From Dyella marensis (GTDB lineage Bacteria > Pseudomonadota > Gammaproteobacteria > Xanthomonadales > Rhodanobacteraceae), in the NCBI RefSeq assembly GCF_900112865.1, contig NZ_FONH01000017.1, positions 1 to 64,000 on the forward strand: 64,000 nucleotides of DNA. The letters are read 5' to 3'. Each line of letters opens with the position of its first letter. The stretch's first letter is position 1. Position numbers and translations under genes: made by a program. The notes under the pieces are model-generated. The model was not told the origin of the DNA, made no database searches, and saw nothing but the letters and a program-made list of their open reading frames with translations. Of the stretch, positions 44,829-53,273 are shown piece by piece.

Positions 44829-45895
44829 GCGCGCATGCATGGTCTGGCCGTTCGGTGCTGCTCACCGGCCATACGGGCTTCAAGGGCAGCTGGCTCAGCC
44901 TGATGCTGCGCGGGCTAGGGGCTCGAGTTCATGGTTATGCGCTCGATCCGATCGGCGAGCCTTCGCTGTTCGAGCGGGGGCGTATCGCCGAGACCCTGGC
45001 GACGGACTGCCGGGCCAACCTGCTGGACCTGCCGACGCTGACGGCCGCGCTTGAGCGCGCCGCACCCGAGGTGGTGCTGCACCTGGCGGCGCAACCGCTG
45101 GTCAAGGTCGGATATGCGGATCCCGTCGGTACCTTCGCCACCAATGTGATGGGTACTGCGCATCTGCTGGAAGCGTGCCGGCGCGTGGGTTCGGTCAAGG
45201 CGATCATCGTCGTCACCACGGACAAGGTCTACCGGAACGAAGAGGACGGCCAGGCATACGCCGAAAGCGAGCCGCTGGGTGGGCACGATCCTTACAGCGC
45301 CAGCAAGGCTGCCGCGGAGATCGTTTCCGCCAGCTATCGGTCGAGCTATCTGCATGGTGTCGTCCCCTTGGCCACGGCGCGCGCGGGCAACGTGCTCGGT
45401 GGCGGCGACTGGGCCGCCGACCGGCTGGTGCCCGATTGCATACGCGCCTTCGAAGCGGGCGAGACGGTGCACCTGCGCCGTCCTGGGGCGATACGTCCGT
45501 GGCAGCACGTGCTCGAGCCGCTGAGCGGCTATCTGACCCTCGCCGAGCATCTGCTGGCGAGCGATGGCGAGAAGTACGCGCAGGCGTGGAACTTCGGTCC
45601 GGAGCCGTCGAGCGTCTGCACCGTCGAGGAAGTCGCGATCCAGGTGGCGGAACTCTGGGGTGCCGGCGCGAAAGTCACTGCATCGCACGAGGAAGGATTC
45701 CACGAGGCCGGCGTGCTCAGGCTCGATTCCTCCAAGGCGGCCTCCCTGCTGCAATGGCATCCCCGCTGGACCCTGTCCCAGGCCCTTGGCGCTACCGTGG
45801 AGTGGCACAAGTCATTCCGCGCTGGCGAGGACATGCAGCGGGTGTGCGAGAGGCAGATCGAAGCCTATGCCCAGGGGCGCGTCGCCCATGGATAG
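44825..45895 (+). CDS. rfbG: CDP-glucose 4,6-dehydratase RfbG
   Basis: 356 residues. Extended SDR: VLLTGHTGFKGSWLSLML (NAD-binding), LAAQPLVKVGY, TTDKVYRNE and catalytic Tyr/Lys in YSASKAAAE. RAGNVLGGGDWAADRLVPD and RPWQHVLEPLSGYL are typical of RfbG. Converts CDP-glucose to CDP-4-keto-6-deoxyglucose. It is followed not by rfbH (the 3-dehydrase for dideoxysugars) but by an epimerase-like gene, so the product keeps its 3-carbon functional for later methylation. Confidence 0.94.
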   Translation: MSAHAWSGRSVLLTGHTGFKGSWLSLMLRGLGARVHGYALDPIGEPSLFERGRIAETLATDCRANLLDLPTLTAALERAAPEVVLHLAAQPLVKVGYADPVGTFATNVMGTAHLLEACRRVGSVKAIIVVTTDKVYRNEEDGQAYAESEPLGGHDPYSASKAAAEIVSASYRSSYLHGVVPLATARAGNVLGGGDWAADRLVPDCIRAFEAGETVHLRRPGAIRPWQHVLEPLSGYLTLAEHLLASDGEKYAQAWNFGPEPSSVCTVEEVAIQVAELWGAGAKVTASHEEGFHEAGVLRLDSSKAASLLQWHPRWTLSQALGATVEWHKSFRAGEDMQRVCERQIEAYAQGRVAHG

Positions 45896-46448
45896 GTTCG
45901 TGGTCGAGCCCACTCCGCTGCCGGGGCTGCTCCAGTTGCGGCGGCTTCCGCGCGCCGATGCCAGGGGCTATCTTGAGCGCCTCTACGATCAAGCCGATCT
46001 GAGCGGGGTGTTCGGGGACCGCGTGGTGCGGCAGGTCAATCGGACGCTCACCAGGAAGAAGGGCGCTGTGCGCGGCATGCATCTGCAGATGGGCAAGCAT
46101 GCGGAGGCGAAGCTGGTCACCTGCGTCAGGGGAAAGGTCTTCGATGTGGCGGTCGATCTTCGGCAGGGTTCCGGTACCTTTCTGCATTGGCATGGCGTGT
46201 TGCTCGATGGGGACGGAAGCGAATCGCTGTTTATCCCGGAAGGCTTCGCTCATGGATTTCAGACACTGACCGACGACTGCGAGATGCTCTACCTGCACAC
46301 CGCCGCTTACGAGCCGGGCGCGGAGATGGGAGTTCATCCCGAGGACACGGCGATCGCGATCGCCTGGCCCGGAGAAATAACGGATATGTCGGTGCGTGAC
46401 GGTTCCCACCCGCGCATCGATGCTTCATTCAAGGGTGTATTGACGTGA
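45888..46448 (+). CDS. NDP-4-keto-6-deoxyhexose 3,5-epimerase (RmlC-like cupin)
   Basis: 186 residues. RmlC family: NRTLTRKKGAVRGMHLQMGKHAEAKLVTCVRGKVFDVAVDLR contains the catalytic His of GMHLQ and the RG-K-DV strand; ESLFIPEGFAHGFQTL carries the second His. Epimerises C5 and/or C3 next to a 4-keto group. In this CDP-sugar context it likely acts on CDP-4-keto-6-deoxyglucose to set the L configuration. Overlaps rfbG by 8 bp and the next gene by 4 bp. Confidence 0.88.
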   Translation: MDRFVVEPTPLPGLLQLRRLPRADARGYLERLYDQADLSGVFGDRVVRQVNRTLTRKKGAVRGMHLQMGKHAEAKLVTCVRGKVFDVAVDLRQGSGTFLHWHGVLLDGDGSESLFIPEGFAHGFQTLTDDCEMLYLHTAAYEPGAEMGVHPEDTAIAIAWPGEITDMSVRDGSHPRIDASFKGVLT

Positions 46449-47677
46449 AATGCCGACACTGCGATGCGTCGCTCAAGCTGACTTTCGTCGATCTCGGGAG
46501 CGCGCCGCCTTCCAATGCCTACCTGACCGAGGAGGCGCTGAAGGCCTCCGAGCGCTGGTTCCCGCTACGCGTGCTGGTGTGTGAATCCTGCTGGCTGGTG
46601 CAGACCGACGATTATGCCGATGCGCGTGAGCTGTTCGACGCCACCTACGCCTACTTCAGCGGCGTTTCGGTCAGCTGGCTGGAACATTGCCGAGGCTATG
46701 CCGAGGCGATGATCGATCGCTTCGAGCTTGACGGCGACAGCCATGTGGTCGAGGTGGCCTCGAACGACGGCTCGCTGTTGCAGTACTTCCAGGCTCGCGG
46801 CGTGCGCAGTACCGGTATCGAGCCGACGGCGAGCACGGCCGCCAGTGCACGGGCGAAGGGGATTGCGGTCGTCGAGGAGTTTTTCGGCAGTGCGCTGGCG
46901 AAAGAGCTCTGCCGCGCCGGGCAGCAGGCCGACCTGATGGCCGCGAACAACGTGCTGGCCCATGTGCCCGACATCAACGATTTCGTGAAGGGCTTCGCGA
47001 CCCTGCTCAAGCCGGCAGGAGTCGTCACGTTCGAGTTTCCCCATCTGCTGCGACTGGTCGCGCAGTGCCAGTTCGATACCATCTATCACGAGCACTTCTC
47101 CTATCTGTCGCTGACGGCCATTCGCAGCGTGATGGAGGCCTCTGGCCTGCAGATTTTCGATGTCGAAGAACTTTCGACACATGGCGGCAGCTTGCGTGTA
47201 TACGGCCAGCGTGCGGATACGGCTGGGCGTGCGGTCACGGCGAACGTCGCGCGGATTTTTGCGGAGGAAGAGCAGGCCGGCGTGACCACGCCAGTGTTCT
47301 ACACACAGTTTCAGCGCGCGGCCGAAACGGTGAAGAACGAGTTTCTCGAGTTCCTGCTGAAAGCGCGCAAGCAGGGCGCCCGTGTCGCCGCCTACGGCGC
47401 GGCGGCCAAGGGAAACACCTTGCTGAACTATGCCGGGGTGAAGAACGATCTGCTGCCTTTTGTGGTCGATCGCAGCCCCTCGAAGCAGGGTAAGTATCTT
47501 CCCGGCAGCCGTATTCCCGTGGTCGTGGAAGATGAGCTCAAGCGCGACAAGCCGGACTACGTGGTGATCCTGCCCTGGAACATCCGCGAGGAAGTGATGC
47601 AACAGCTGGCCTACATCCGCGAATGGGGCGGTTCCTTCGTGGTCGCCGTGCCTCGGCTGGAGATCGTGCCCGCATGA
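46445..47677 (+). CDS. Sugar C-methyltransferase (TylCIII/TcaB9 type, zinc N-domain)
   Basis: 410 residues, three-domain layout of NDP-sugar 3-C-methyltransferases. N-terminal zinc domain with CRHC (Cys3, Cys6) and CESC; SAM domain with VVEVASNDGSLLQYF and GIEPTAS; and the catalytic motif YHEHFSYLS (Tyr214, Glu216, His217), which matches the Tyr-x-Glu-His triad described for the kijanose enzyme TcaB9. C-terminal Rossmann domain with AYGAAAKGNTLLN. It would add a methyl branch at C3 of a 4-keto sugar. GTG start overlaps the previous stop by 4 bp. Confidence 0.9.
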   Translation: MKCRHCDASLKLTFVDLGSAPPSNAYLTEEALKASERWFPLRVLVCESCWLVQTDDYADARELFDATYAYFSGVSVSWLEHCRGYAEAMIDRFELDGDSHVVEVASNDGSLLQYFQARGVRSTGIEPTASTAASARAKGIAVVEEFFGSALAKELCRAGQQADLMAANNVLAHVPDINDFVKGFATLLKPAGVVTFEFPHLLRLVAQCQFDTIYHEHFSYLSLTAIRSVMEASGLQIFDVEELSTHGGSLRVYGQRADTAGRAVTANVARIFAEEEQAGVTTPVFYTQFQRAAETVKNEFLEFLLKARKQGARVAAYGAAAKGNTLLNYAGVKNDLLPFVVDRSPSKQGKYLPGSRIPVVVEDELKRDKPDYVVILPWNIREEVMQQLAYIREWGGSFVVAVPRLEIVPA

Positions 47678-48162
47678 TTGTCGTCGATCCATCGGCGCGG
47701 GTGTCTCCGCTTGCGGATATCGAGGATTCCGTGCGCGGCACCAGGATCGAGATCCGCAGGGGCGCTGTCATCGACGCCTTCGTCAAGATCAAGCCGGCTG
47801 GCGGCAGCGGTGACGTGATCGTCGGCGAGGACAGTGTGATCAACTCCGGGTGCGTGATCTATACCGGCAACGGCGTGCGCATCGGCAAAGGGGTGGCCAT
47901 CGCGGCCAATTGCACCTTTGCGCCGGTGAATCACGAGTTTTCCCGCCGCGATGTGCCGATCCGTGCCCAGGGCTTTCGTCCGAGCAAGGGCGGCATCGAG
48001 ATCGGCGACGATGTCTGGATCGGGGCGAACTGTGTGCTGCTCGACGGCGCGGTGATTGGCGAGGGTTGCGTGATCGCGGCCGGCTCGATCGTTCGGGGCG
48101 TGCTGGAGGCCTTCAAGATCTATGGCGGCTCGCCGCTGAAGGTGCTGGGGGAACGGCAATGA
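47674..48162 (+). CDS. Left-handed beta-helix acyltransferase (WbbJ/hexapeptide family)
   Basis: 162 residues of hexapeptide repeats (VIVGEDSVINSGCVIYTGNGVRIGKGVAIAANCTFAP, then IEIGDDVWIGANCVLLDGAVIGEGCVIAAGSIV). The catalytic His is in PVNHEF. Such enzymes O-acetylate sugars with acetyl-CoA. It may decorate the branched sugar or its neighbour. Overlaps both flanking genes by 4 bp, so it belongs to the same translationally coupled set. Confidence 0.85.
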   Translation: MIVVDPSARVSPLADIEDSVRGTRIEIRRGAVIDAFVKIKPAGGSGDVIVGEDSVINSGCVIYTGNGVRIGKGVAIAANCTFAPVNHEFSRRDVPIRAQGFRPSKGGIEIGDDVWIGANCVLLDGAVIGEGCVIAAGSIVRGVLEAFKIYGGSPLKVLGERQ

Positions 48163-48971
48163 AGTTCACGGTGATCGGTGCCGGCGGCTTCATCGGAAGT
48201 GCGCTGGTCGATGCGCTCCGTTCGAGCGGCATGGCGGTCCATGCTCCCGCCAGAGGGCAGGAGCTTGCTGATGCGGATCTGGGGCACGTGATCTTCGCCG
48301 CTGGGGTGACCGCGGACTTCCGCACGCGGCCTTTCGATGCCGTCGAGGCGAATACGGCGCTTCCGTCGAGGCTGCTGCGCGAAGGCAGGTTCGATTCCTT
48401 CCTGTATCTGTCGTCGGCGCGGATCTACCGTAACGCCTCGGATGGTACGGAGGCGGCTGACATCTTCGTCAATCCCAACGACGCCGAGCAGCTCTACGAC
48501 TTGACCAAGTTGGCTGGAGAGGCCGTTTGCCGCGCCAGCGGCAGGGCTGGCGTGCGGGTCGCGCGGCTGTCGAACGTGGTGGGCAACAATTTCAACTCGA
48601 ACACCTTTGTCGGCCAGCTCATCCGGGATGCCTGCACCAGCGGGCACGTCGCGTTGAGGAGCTCGCTCGATTCCGCGAAGGACTATGTGCTGCTCGAAGA
48701 CGTCGTCTCCGTGCTGCCCAGGATTGCCGTCGAAGGCAAATCGTTCTGCTACAACGTGGCGTCCGGAGTGAACCTCACCCACGAGGCCGTGCTGGCCGAG
48801 GTGCTGCGTGCGTCGGGTGCGACATCTTCCGTGATGGAATCGCCGCCCAGGTCTATCTCGACCGCCATCGATATTTCACGCATCGCGGGCGAGTTCTCAT
48901 TCAAGCCATCGCCCGTGCTTCCGGCGATCGGCGGATTGGTCAACGAATACAGGAAAACGACGGCATGCTGA
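48159..48971 (+). CDS. NAD(P)-dependent SDR, probable NDP-sugar 4-ketoreductase
   Basis: 270 residues. Rossmann GAGGFIGSALVDAL, IFAAGVT, Ser of YLSSARIYR and Tyr/Lys in YDLTKLAGE. It is shorter than GalE-type epimerases, as sugar 4-ketoreductases (RmlD, TylD types) tend to be. In the pathway it would reduce the 4-keto group after C-methylation. Overlaps the next gene by 7 bp. Confidence 0.8.
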   Translation: MKFTVIGAGGFIGSALVDALRSSGMAVHAPARGQELADADLGHVIFAAGVTADFRTRPFDAVEANTALPSRLLREGRFDSFLYLSSARIYRNASDGTEAADIFVNPNDAEQLYDLTKLAGEAVCRASGRAGVRVARLSNVVGNNFNSNTFVGQLIRDACTSGHVALRSSLDSAKDYVLLEDVVSVLPRIAVEGKSFCYNVASGVNLTHEAVLAEVLRASGATSSVMESPPRSISTAIDISRIAGEFSFKPSPVLPAIGGLVNEYRKTTAC

Positions 48972-49729
48972 AGATCGATATGAGCAAGGGCGTGGTCGCC
49001 CTGGAGACGCCCGAGGGCGAGCAGCAGTTCGGGATCGGCACACCGGAAGCGTTCAAGCTGATTTCCCAGGCCTGGCTGAGGAGCGGATGGGACAACAAGT
49101 ACGTCTACAGCTTCAGCTGGATGGGGCGGCCGGTGATCCAGCTGCCCGAGGACATGCTGCGCATCCAGGAGCTGATCTACAGCATCCGGCCCGACGTGGT
49201 GGTGGAGACCGGGATCGCCCACGGTGGCAGCCTGATTTTCTACGCCGGGCTGATGGAGGCCATGGGGTATGGCCGCGTGATTGGCGTCGATATCGAGATT
49301 CGCAGCCATAACCGGCAGGCCATCGAGGCGCACGAGATGTACAAGCGGATACAGATGATCGAAGGATCTTCCGTGGATACTGCGGTGGTCGCTTCGGTGA
49401 AAGAACTGATCCGTCCGGGCGAGAAAGTACTGGTGATCCTGGACTCCAATCACACGCGCGAGCACGTGCTGGCGGAGCTCCGCGCGTATGCCGACATGGT
49501 GGCTGTGGATTCGTACATCGTTGCCTGTGACGGCATCATGCAGGAGGTGGTCGGCGGCGAGCGGACCAAGCCCGAGTGGATTACCGACAATCCACAGTTC
49601 GCGGTGAAGGATTTCCTGGCGGAACGCAAGGATTTCGTCCTCGAAGAGCCTGCGTTCCCCTTCAACGAGGGCAGGATCACCGAGCGGGTCACGTACTGGC
49701 CGAACGCTTATCTCCGCCGCATGGGTTAA
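48965..49729 (+). CDS. CmcI (cephalosporin hydroxylase) family methyltransferase
   Basis: 254 residues. Despite the family name these are SAM-dependent O-methyltransferases, including rhamnosyl O-methyltransferases. Seen here: YSFSWMGRPVIQLPEDMLRIQELIY, VVETGIAHGGSLIFYA (SAM loop), GRVIGVDIEIR, VLVILDSNHTREHVLAEL (metal/SAM region) and the C-terminal PFNEGRITERVTYWPNAYLRR. It probably O-methylates the sugar made by the neighbouring enzymes. Confidence 0.85.
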   Translation: MLKIDMSKGVVALETPEGEQQFGIGTPEAFKLISQAWLRSGWDNKYVYSFSWMGRPVIQLPEDMLRIQELIYSIRPDVVVETGIAHGGSLIFYAGLMEAMGYGRVIGVDIEIRSHNRQAIEAHEMYKRIQMIEGSSVDTAVVASVKELIRPGEKVLVILDSNHTREHVLAELRAYADMVAVDSYIVACDGIMQEVVGGERTKPEWITDNPQFAVKDFLAERKDFVLEEPAFPFNEGRITERVTYWPNAYLRRMG

Positions 49730-49807
49730 GGCGGCGGCTGCCGAACCGACTCCAGCGAGCGATCAGGCGATGGCGTTCTCCGGCTTCCTTCTTCGAGCGC
49801 ACTCAGG

Positions 49808-51301
49808 GTGAGCCTGCGCAGGAACGTTATCGCCAACTACCTGGGCGCGGGCTGGGCCGCGCTGATGAACATTGCCTTCGTGCCCCTATACATCCGGTAT
49901 ATGGGCGCCGAGGCCTATGGCCTGGTCGGCGTGTTCCTGGTGCTGCAGGGAATGCTGTCGCTGCTCGATCTCGGCATGGCACCGTCGATCGGACGGGAAA
50001 TGGCTCGCGTCAATCTCGATCATGACGCTGCGGATGCGCGAACGCTGCTGCGCACCATCGAATGGGTGGTGCTGGCGCTGGCCTTCGCGGTTCTCCTGTT
50101 CGTGGCCCTGCTGGCGCCATGGCTGGCGGCCTCGTGGCTGCATCTTGAGAGGATTCCCGAACCGGTCGCTGTCCATTCCATTCTGTTGATGGGAGGTATC
50201 GTCGGGCTGAGGCTGGTCGAGAACGTCTACCGCAGTGCGCTGATCGGTCTCCAGCAGCAAGTCGCCCTGAATGTAGTGCTGGCGTTCGCTGCTACATTGC
50301 GGGGCGCAGGCAGTTGGTGGGTGCTCGCCAACGTTTCCGCCGGTGCTTCCGCTTTCTTTACCTGGCAGCTGCTGGTGGCCTGCGTTTCGGTTGCGCTGTT
50401 CGCATGGGCCGTGTATAGGCGTCTGCCGTCGACGGGCGTTCGCTCTGGGTTTTCCCTGGAGAAACTGCATGCCGTCAAGCAATTTGCCGGCGGCGTCATG
50501 CTGATTACCGGCATGGCGCTGTTGCTGTCGAACCTGGATAAAGTGCTGCTTTCCAGGCTGCTCCCTTTGGATGTATTCGGCCGCTACACCTTCGCGGCGA
50601 CGATTGCACAGGCGCCGTTGGGATTAGTGGTGCCCATCGTCCAGGCGTTCTACCCGCGATTCACCAAGTATTGGACGGACGGAAAAAGCGAGACGCTGGT
50701 CGATGCGTATCATTTTTCCGCGCAGCTGGTGAGCGTGGCCTTGGGCAGCGCAGCCATGTTCGTCGTGCTTTATGGACGACAGGCGCTGCGGCTGTGGACC
50801 GGCGATATGGCGTTGGCCGACAGCGTTTATGTCATTACCGCAGTGCTTACGCTGGGCACCATGCTCAACGGCATGATGACGGTGCCCTATTATCTTCAGC
50901 TGTCCGCTGGCTGGACGTCGTTGATGGCGCGGGCGAACGTCGTCGCGGTAGTCCTGATGATTCCGGTGCTGCTGGTTGTCGTTCCTCGATACGGAGCGAC
51001 CGGAGCAGCATGGGCCTGGCTGGCATTGAACGGTGCGTACGTCCTGCTGGTCGTGCCGCTCATGCACCGGAAGCTGCTGGGCGGCGAGCGGACGCGCTGG
51101 TACGTCTTCGATGTCGCCATGCCATTGGCCGCCTCATTGGCCGTGGGTGGCTTGCTGCGCCAGTTTGATATCAGCGCGTATGCAGCGACTCTTCAATGGG
51201 TTGGCTTGCTCATCATCGGCGGTTTGATGCTGGCAGCTTCGGCGCTGGCGGCGCCGCTCGTGCGTGTGCGCATCGAAGCTTTGCTGCGACCTCGCGCTTG
51301 A
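49808..51301 (+). CDS. Oligosaccharide flippase, Wzx/MOP family
   Basis: 497 residues with 13-14 hydrophobic helices. N-terminus RRNVIANYLGAGWAALMNIAFVPLYIRYMGAEAYGLVG is typical of polysaccharide-biosynthesis (RfbX/Wzx) exporters. It would flip an undecaprenyl-linked oligosaccharide to the periplasm, where the GT-C or a ligase could use it. GTG start at 49808. It closes the + strand half of the island and converges on the minus-strand half. No Wzy polymerase was recognised. Confidence 0.88.
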   Translation: MSLRRNVIANYLGAGWAALMNIAFVPLYIRYMGAEAYGLVGVFLVLQGMLSLLDLGMAPSIGREMARVNLDHDAADARTLLRTIEWVVLALAFAVLLFVALLAPWLAASWLHLERIPEPVAVHSILLMGGIVGLRLVENVYRSALIGLQQQVALNVVLAFAATLRGAGSWWVLANVSAGASAFFTWQLLVACVSVALFAWAVYRRLPSTGVRSGFSLEKLHAVKQFAGGVMLITGMALLLSNLDKVLLSRLLPLDVFGRYTFAATIAQAPLGLVVPIVQAFYPRFTKYWTDGKSETLVDAYHFSAQLVSVALGSAAMFVVLYGRQALRLWTGDMALADSVYVITAVLTLGTMLNGMMTVPYYLQLSAGWTSLMARANVVAVVLMIPVLLVVVPRYGATGAAWAWLALNGAYVLLVVPLMHRKLLGGERTRWYVFDVAMPLAASLAVGGLLRQFDISAYAATLQWVGLLIIGGLMLAASALAAPLVRVRIEALLRPRA

Positions 51302-51320
51302 CGGATAAATGGCATCGTTC

Positions 51321-51338
51321 AGCGCCAGGATTGGCGCT
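51321..51338. terminator. Hairpin between the two convergent halves of the glycan island
   Basis: AGCGCCA-GGAT-TGGCGCT, a perfect 7 bp stem, lies between the flippase stop and the stop codon of the minus-strand GT2 gene (which it overlaps by 2 bp). No T run on either side, so termination is weakly supported. Confidence 0.4.
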
Positions 51339-52359
51339 ACTTGCCGATATCGGGCACGCCAAACTGGCGCAACATCGATAGCTTGCGCGGCATCCTGGCG
51401 AAAACACTGAAATAGCGGCGATTCGAAGTCGCTTTCAGCTTCATGAGCTGGTTCCTGGTCGAGCGAAGCCGGGCCCGCTCTTTCACCACGGAAGTCACGG
51501 CATTCCAGTAAATATCGAGGAAGATGCGGGGATTCCGTCGCCACGCACTCAATACCAGCCCTTCGGCGATCAGAAGCAGGGCATGCAGTGCGAGGAGCGC
51601 CCACATCGCGGGCGTCGGTGTGCAGATGAAGAGCGCGTAGCTCTTGTTGCGCTCGCTGAGGCGCCGCCGTCGCATGGTAGAGGCCAGCTTGCTCTGCGAC
51701 GGCTTGTTTCCTCCGAAGGAAGCGCCCTGTCGATGCCGATAGCCGCTGCCGGGGACGACGCGGACCTCGTGGCCACGCAACCGGGCGATGCTGCAGAGAT
51801 ACAGGTCCTCGGCAATGGATTCCATCCACGTCGGGAAGCCATCGAGTTCGATCCACAGCCTCCGCGGTATCCACAGGCATGCGCCGATGACCATGGCGAC
51901 GTCGGTACGATCGGCGTCGAGATTCGGGATTGGATTGTAGAAATAGTCGAGCAGGCAGCCGCGATCGACCAGCCGGTGCGTGACCCAGTCGTATTGGGGC
52001 AGGGTGAGTATGTTGTCGGGTCCGGCTTCGACCTGCTCCAACAGCTTGCTCAGCGCATCGGGAAAAAGCGCGGCATCGTTGTTGAGCAGCAGGACGTAGT
52101 CGCCGGCAGCGGCGGCGACCATGCGGTTGTTAGCTACGCAGAAGCCCACGTTGTCAGCGCTTTGTAGCAGCTTGACCGAGGGATACTTCTGGCGGATGAG
52201 TTCGACGGAGCTATCGGTGGAGGCATCGTCGTGCACGATGACTTCAATGCTAGGCGCATTTTCCTGGGCAAGGATTGAGGCCAGGCAGTCGTCCAGCAAC
52301 TGCTCGCCGTTGTAGTTGGCGATGCAGATGGAGCACACGATCCGATCGGTGTGCTTCAC
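51337..52359 (-). CDS. GT2 family glycosyltransferase (rhamnosyltransferase-like)
   Basis: 340 residues. CSICIANYNGEQLLDDCLASIL, VIVHDDASTDSS, GFCVANNRMVAAAAGDYVLLLNNDAALFPDAL (DXD-like LNNDAA), GACLWIPRRLW and ESIAEDLYL (catalytic Glu-Asp). A membrane helix near residues 240-262 follows the catalytic domain. It matches rhamnosyltransferase-type GT2 enzymes of O-antigen loci. GTG start at 52359 overlaps the stop of the upstream SDR gene by 4 bp. Confidence 0.87.
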   Translation of the reverse strand: MKHTDRIVCSICIANYNGEQLLDDCLASILAQENAPSIEVIVHDDASTDSSVELIRQKYPSVKLLQSADNVGFCVANNRMVAAAAGDYVLLLNNDAALFPDALSKLLEQVEAGPDNILTLPQYDWVTHRLVDRGCLLDYFYNPIPNLDADRTDVAMVIGACLWIPRRLWIELDGFPTWMESIAEDLYLCSIARLRGHEVRVVPGSGYRHRQGASFGGNKPSQSKLASTMRRRRLSERNKSYALFICTPTPAMWALLALHALLLIAEGLVLSAWRRNPRIFLDIYWNAVTSVVKERARLRSTRNQLMKLKATSNRRYFSVFARMPRKLSMLRQFGVPDIGK

Positions 52360-53273
52360 GGGAGACGAGGTTTCAGCCAGTTCCACGTTTGCTCGAGGCC
52401 TTTCTGCAGTGGTGTGGTCGCTGCCCAGCCGAGGCGTTGCGCGGCGTGCATCGCATCGATGACAACGTGCTCGGCATCCAGTGATCGCGGCGGGTGATAG
52501 ACGCGCTTCAGTGCCGTGCCTGCCACCAGCTCCATCTGCTGCAAAAGTTGATTCAGGCTGGTGCCGGTGCCGCTGGACGCGTTGAAGATCTCGAAGCCCG
52601 ACTTGGCCGGCTCGCTCAGGATGCGTAGGCACAGCTCGACGAAATCGTCGATGTAGAGATAGTCGCGGGTGGCCGAACCGTCGCCCCAGATCTCCATCGC
52701 TTCGCCGCGCTTGAGTTTGGCGAAACCGTTGGGGATGACGCCGAAGCCGACGCGCAGCTCCTGGCCCGGTCCATATACATTCGAAGGGCGGATGACCGTC
52801 GCCGAGCCGGCTTGCTGCGAGCACCACGCTTCGATGAACGATTCCGCGGCGATCTTGCCGGCGCCATGATAGGAGCGCGGCCAGATTCGGCTCTTTTCGG
52901 TAGCCGGGGTGCGATCGTGATTGGTGTACAGCGTGCCGCCCGAGGAAATGTAGATGAGGCGGATCGACGGCTGCTGGTGCAGGGCCTCCAGCAGAGTCAA
53001 GGTCGGCGTCAGGTTCTGCAGCTCCTTGAGCGGTTGACCCGACGAGCTGCCGGGTGTCGACGAGGATGCCGTGTGGATGACGGTGTGCGCTTTTGCAAGC
53101 GCTGCACGGAAATCATCCGGAGTGACCAGGTTCAACGCCTCGGCAGAAAGGTGCGCCAATGTCTCGGGACGACGAGTCGCCACCATGACACGATGGCCAG
53201 AGTCCAGCAGCGCCTGCGTGAGATGTCGCCCGATGAAGCCGGCGGCGCCGAGAATCAGGATGGAATCACGCAT
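52356..53273 (-). CDS. NAD-dependent epimerase/dehydratase (GalE-like SDR)
   Basis: 305 residues. GAAGFIGRHLTQALL, ISSGGTLY, RPSNVYGPGQ, RDYLYIDDFVELCLRIL are standard for UDP-sugar epimerases. The catalytic segment reads SYHGAGKIAAE: aligned on Lys, the position of the usual Tyr (YxxxK) is His, with a Tyr one residue earlier. Activity may be altered, or the Tyr may be shifted. Coupled by overlaps to the GT2 and GT4 genes on both sides. Confidence 0.85.
   Translation of the reverse strand: MRDSILILGAAGFIGRHLTQALLDSGHRVMVATRRPETLAHLSAEALNLVTPDDFRAALAKAHTVIHTASSSTPGSSSGQPLKELQNLTPTLTLLEALHQQPSIRLIYISSGGTLYTNHDRTPATEKSRIWPRSYHGAGKIAAESFIEAWCSQQAGSATVIRPSNVYGPGQELRVGFGVIPNGFAKLKRGEAMEIWGDGSATRDYLYIDDFVELCLRILSEPAKSGFEIFNASSGTGTSLNQLLQQMELVAGTALKRVYHPPRSLDAEHVVIDAMHAAQRLGWAATTPLQKGLEQTWNWLKPRLP

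Noticed and set aside
44052-45895. Dideoxysugar (paratose/abequose type) pathway
   Set aside because: RfbF and RfbG are present, but the required RfbH 3-dehydrase and its reductase are missing; a C-methyltransferase and epimerase follow instead.
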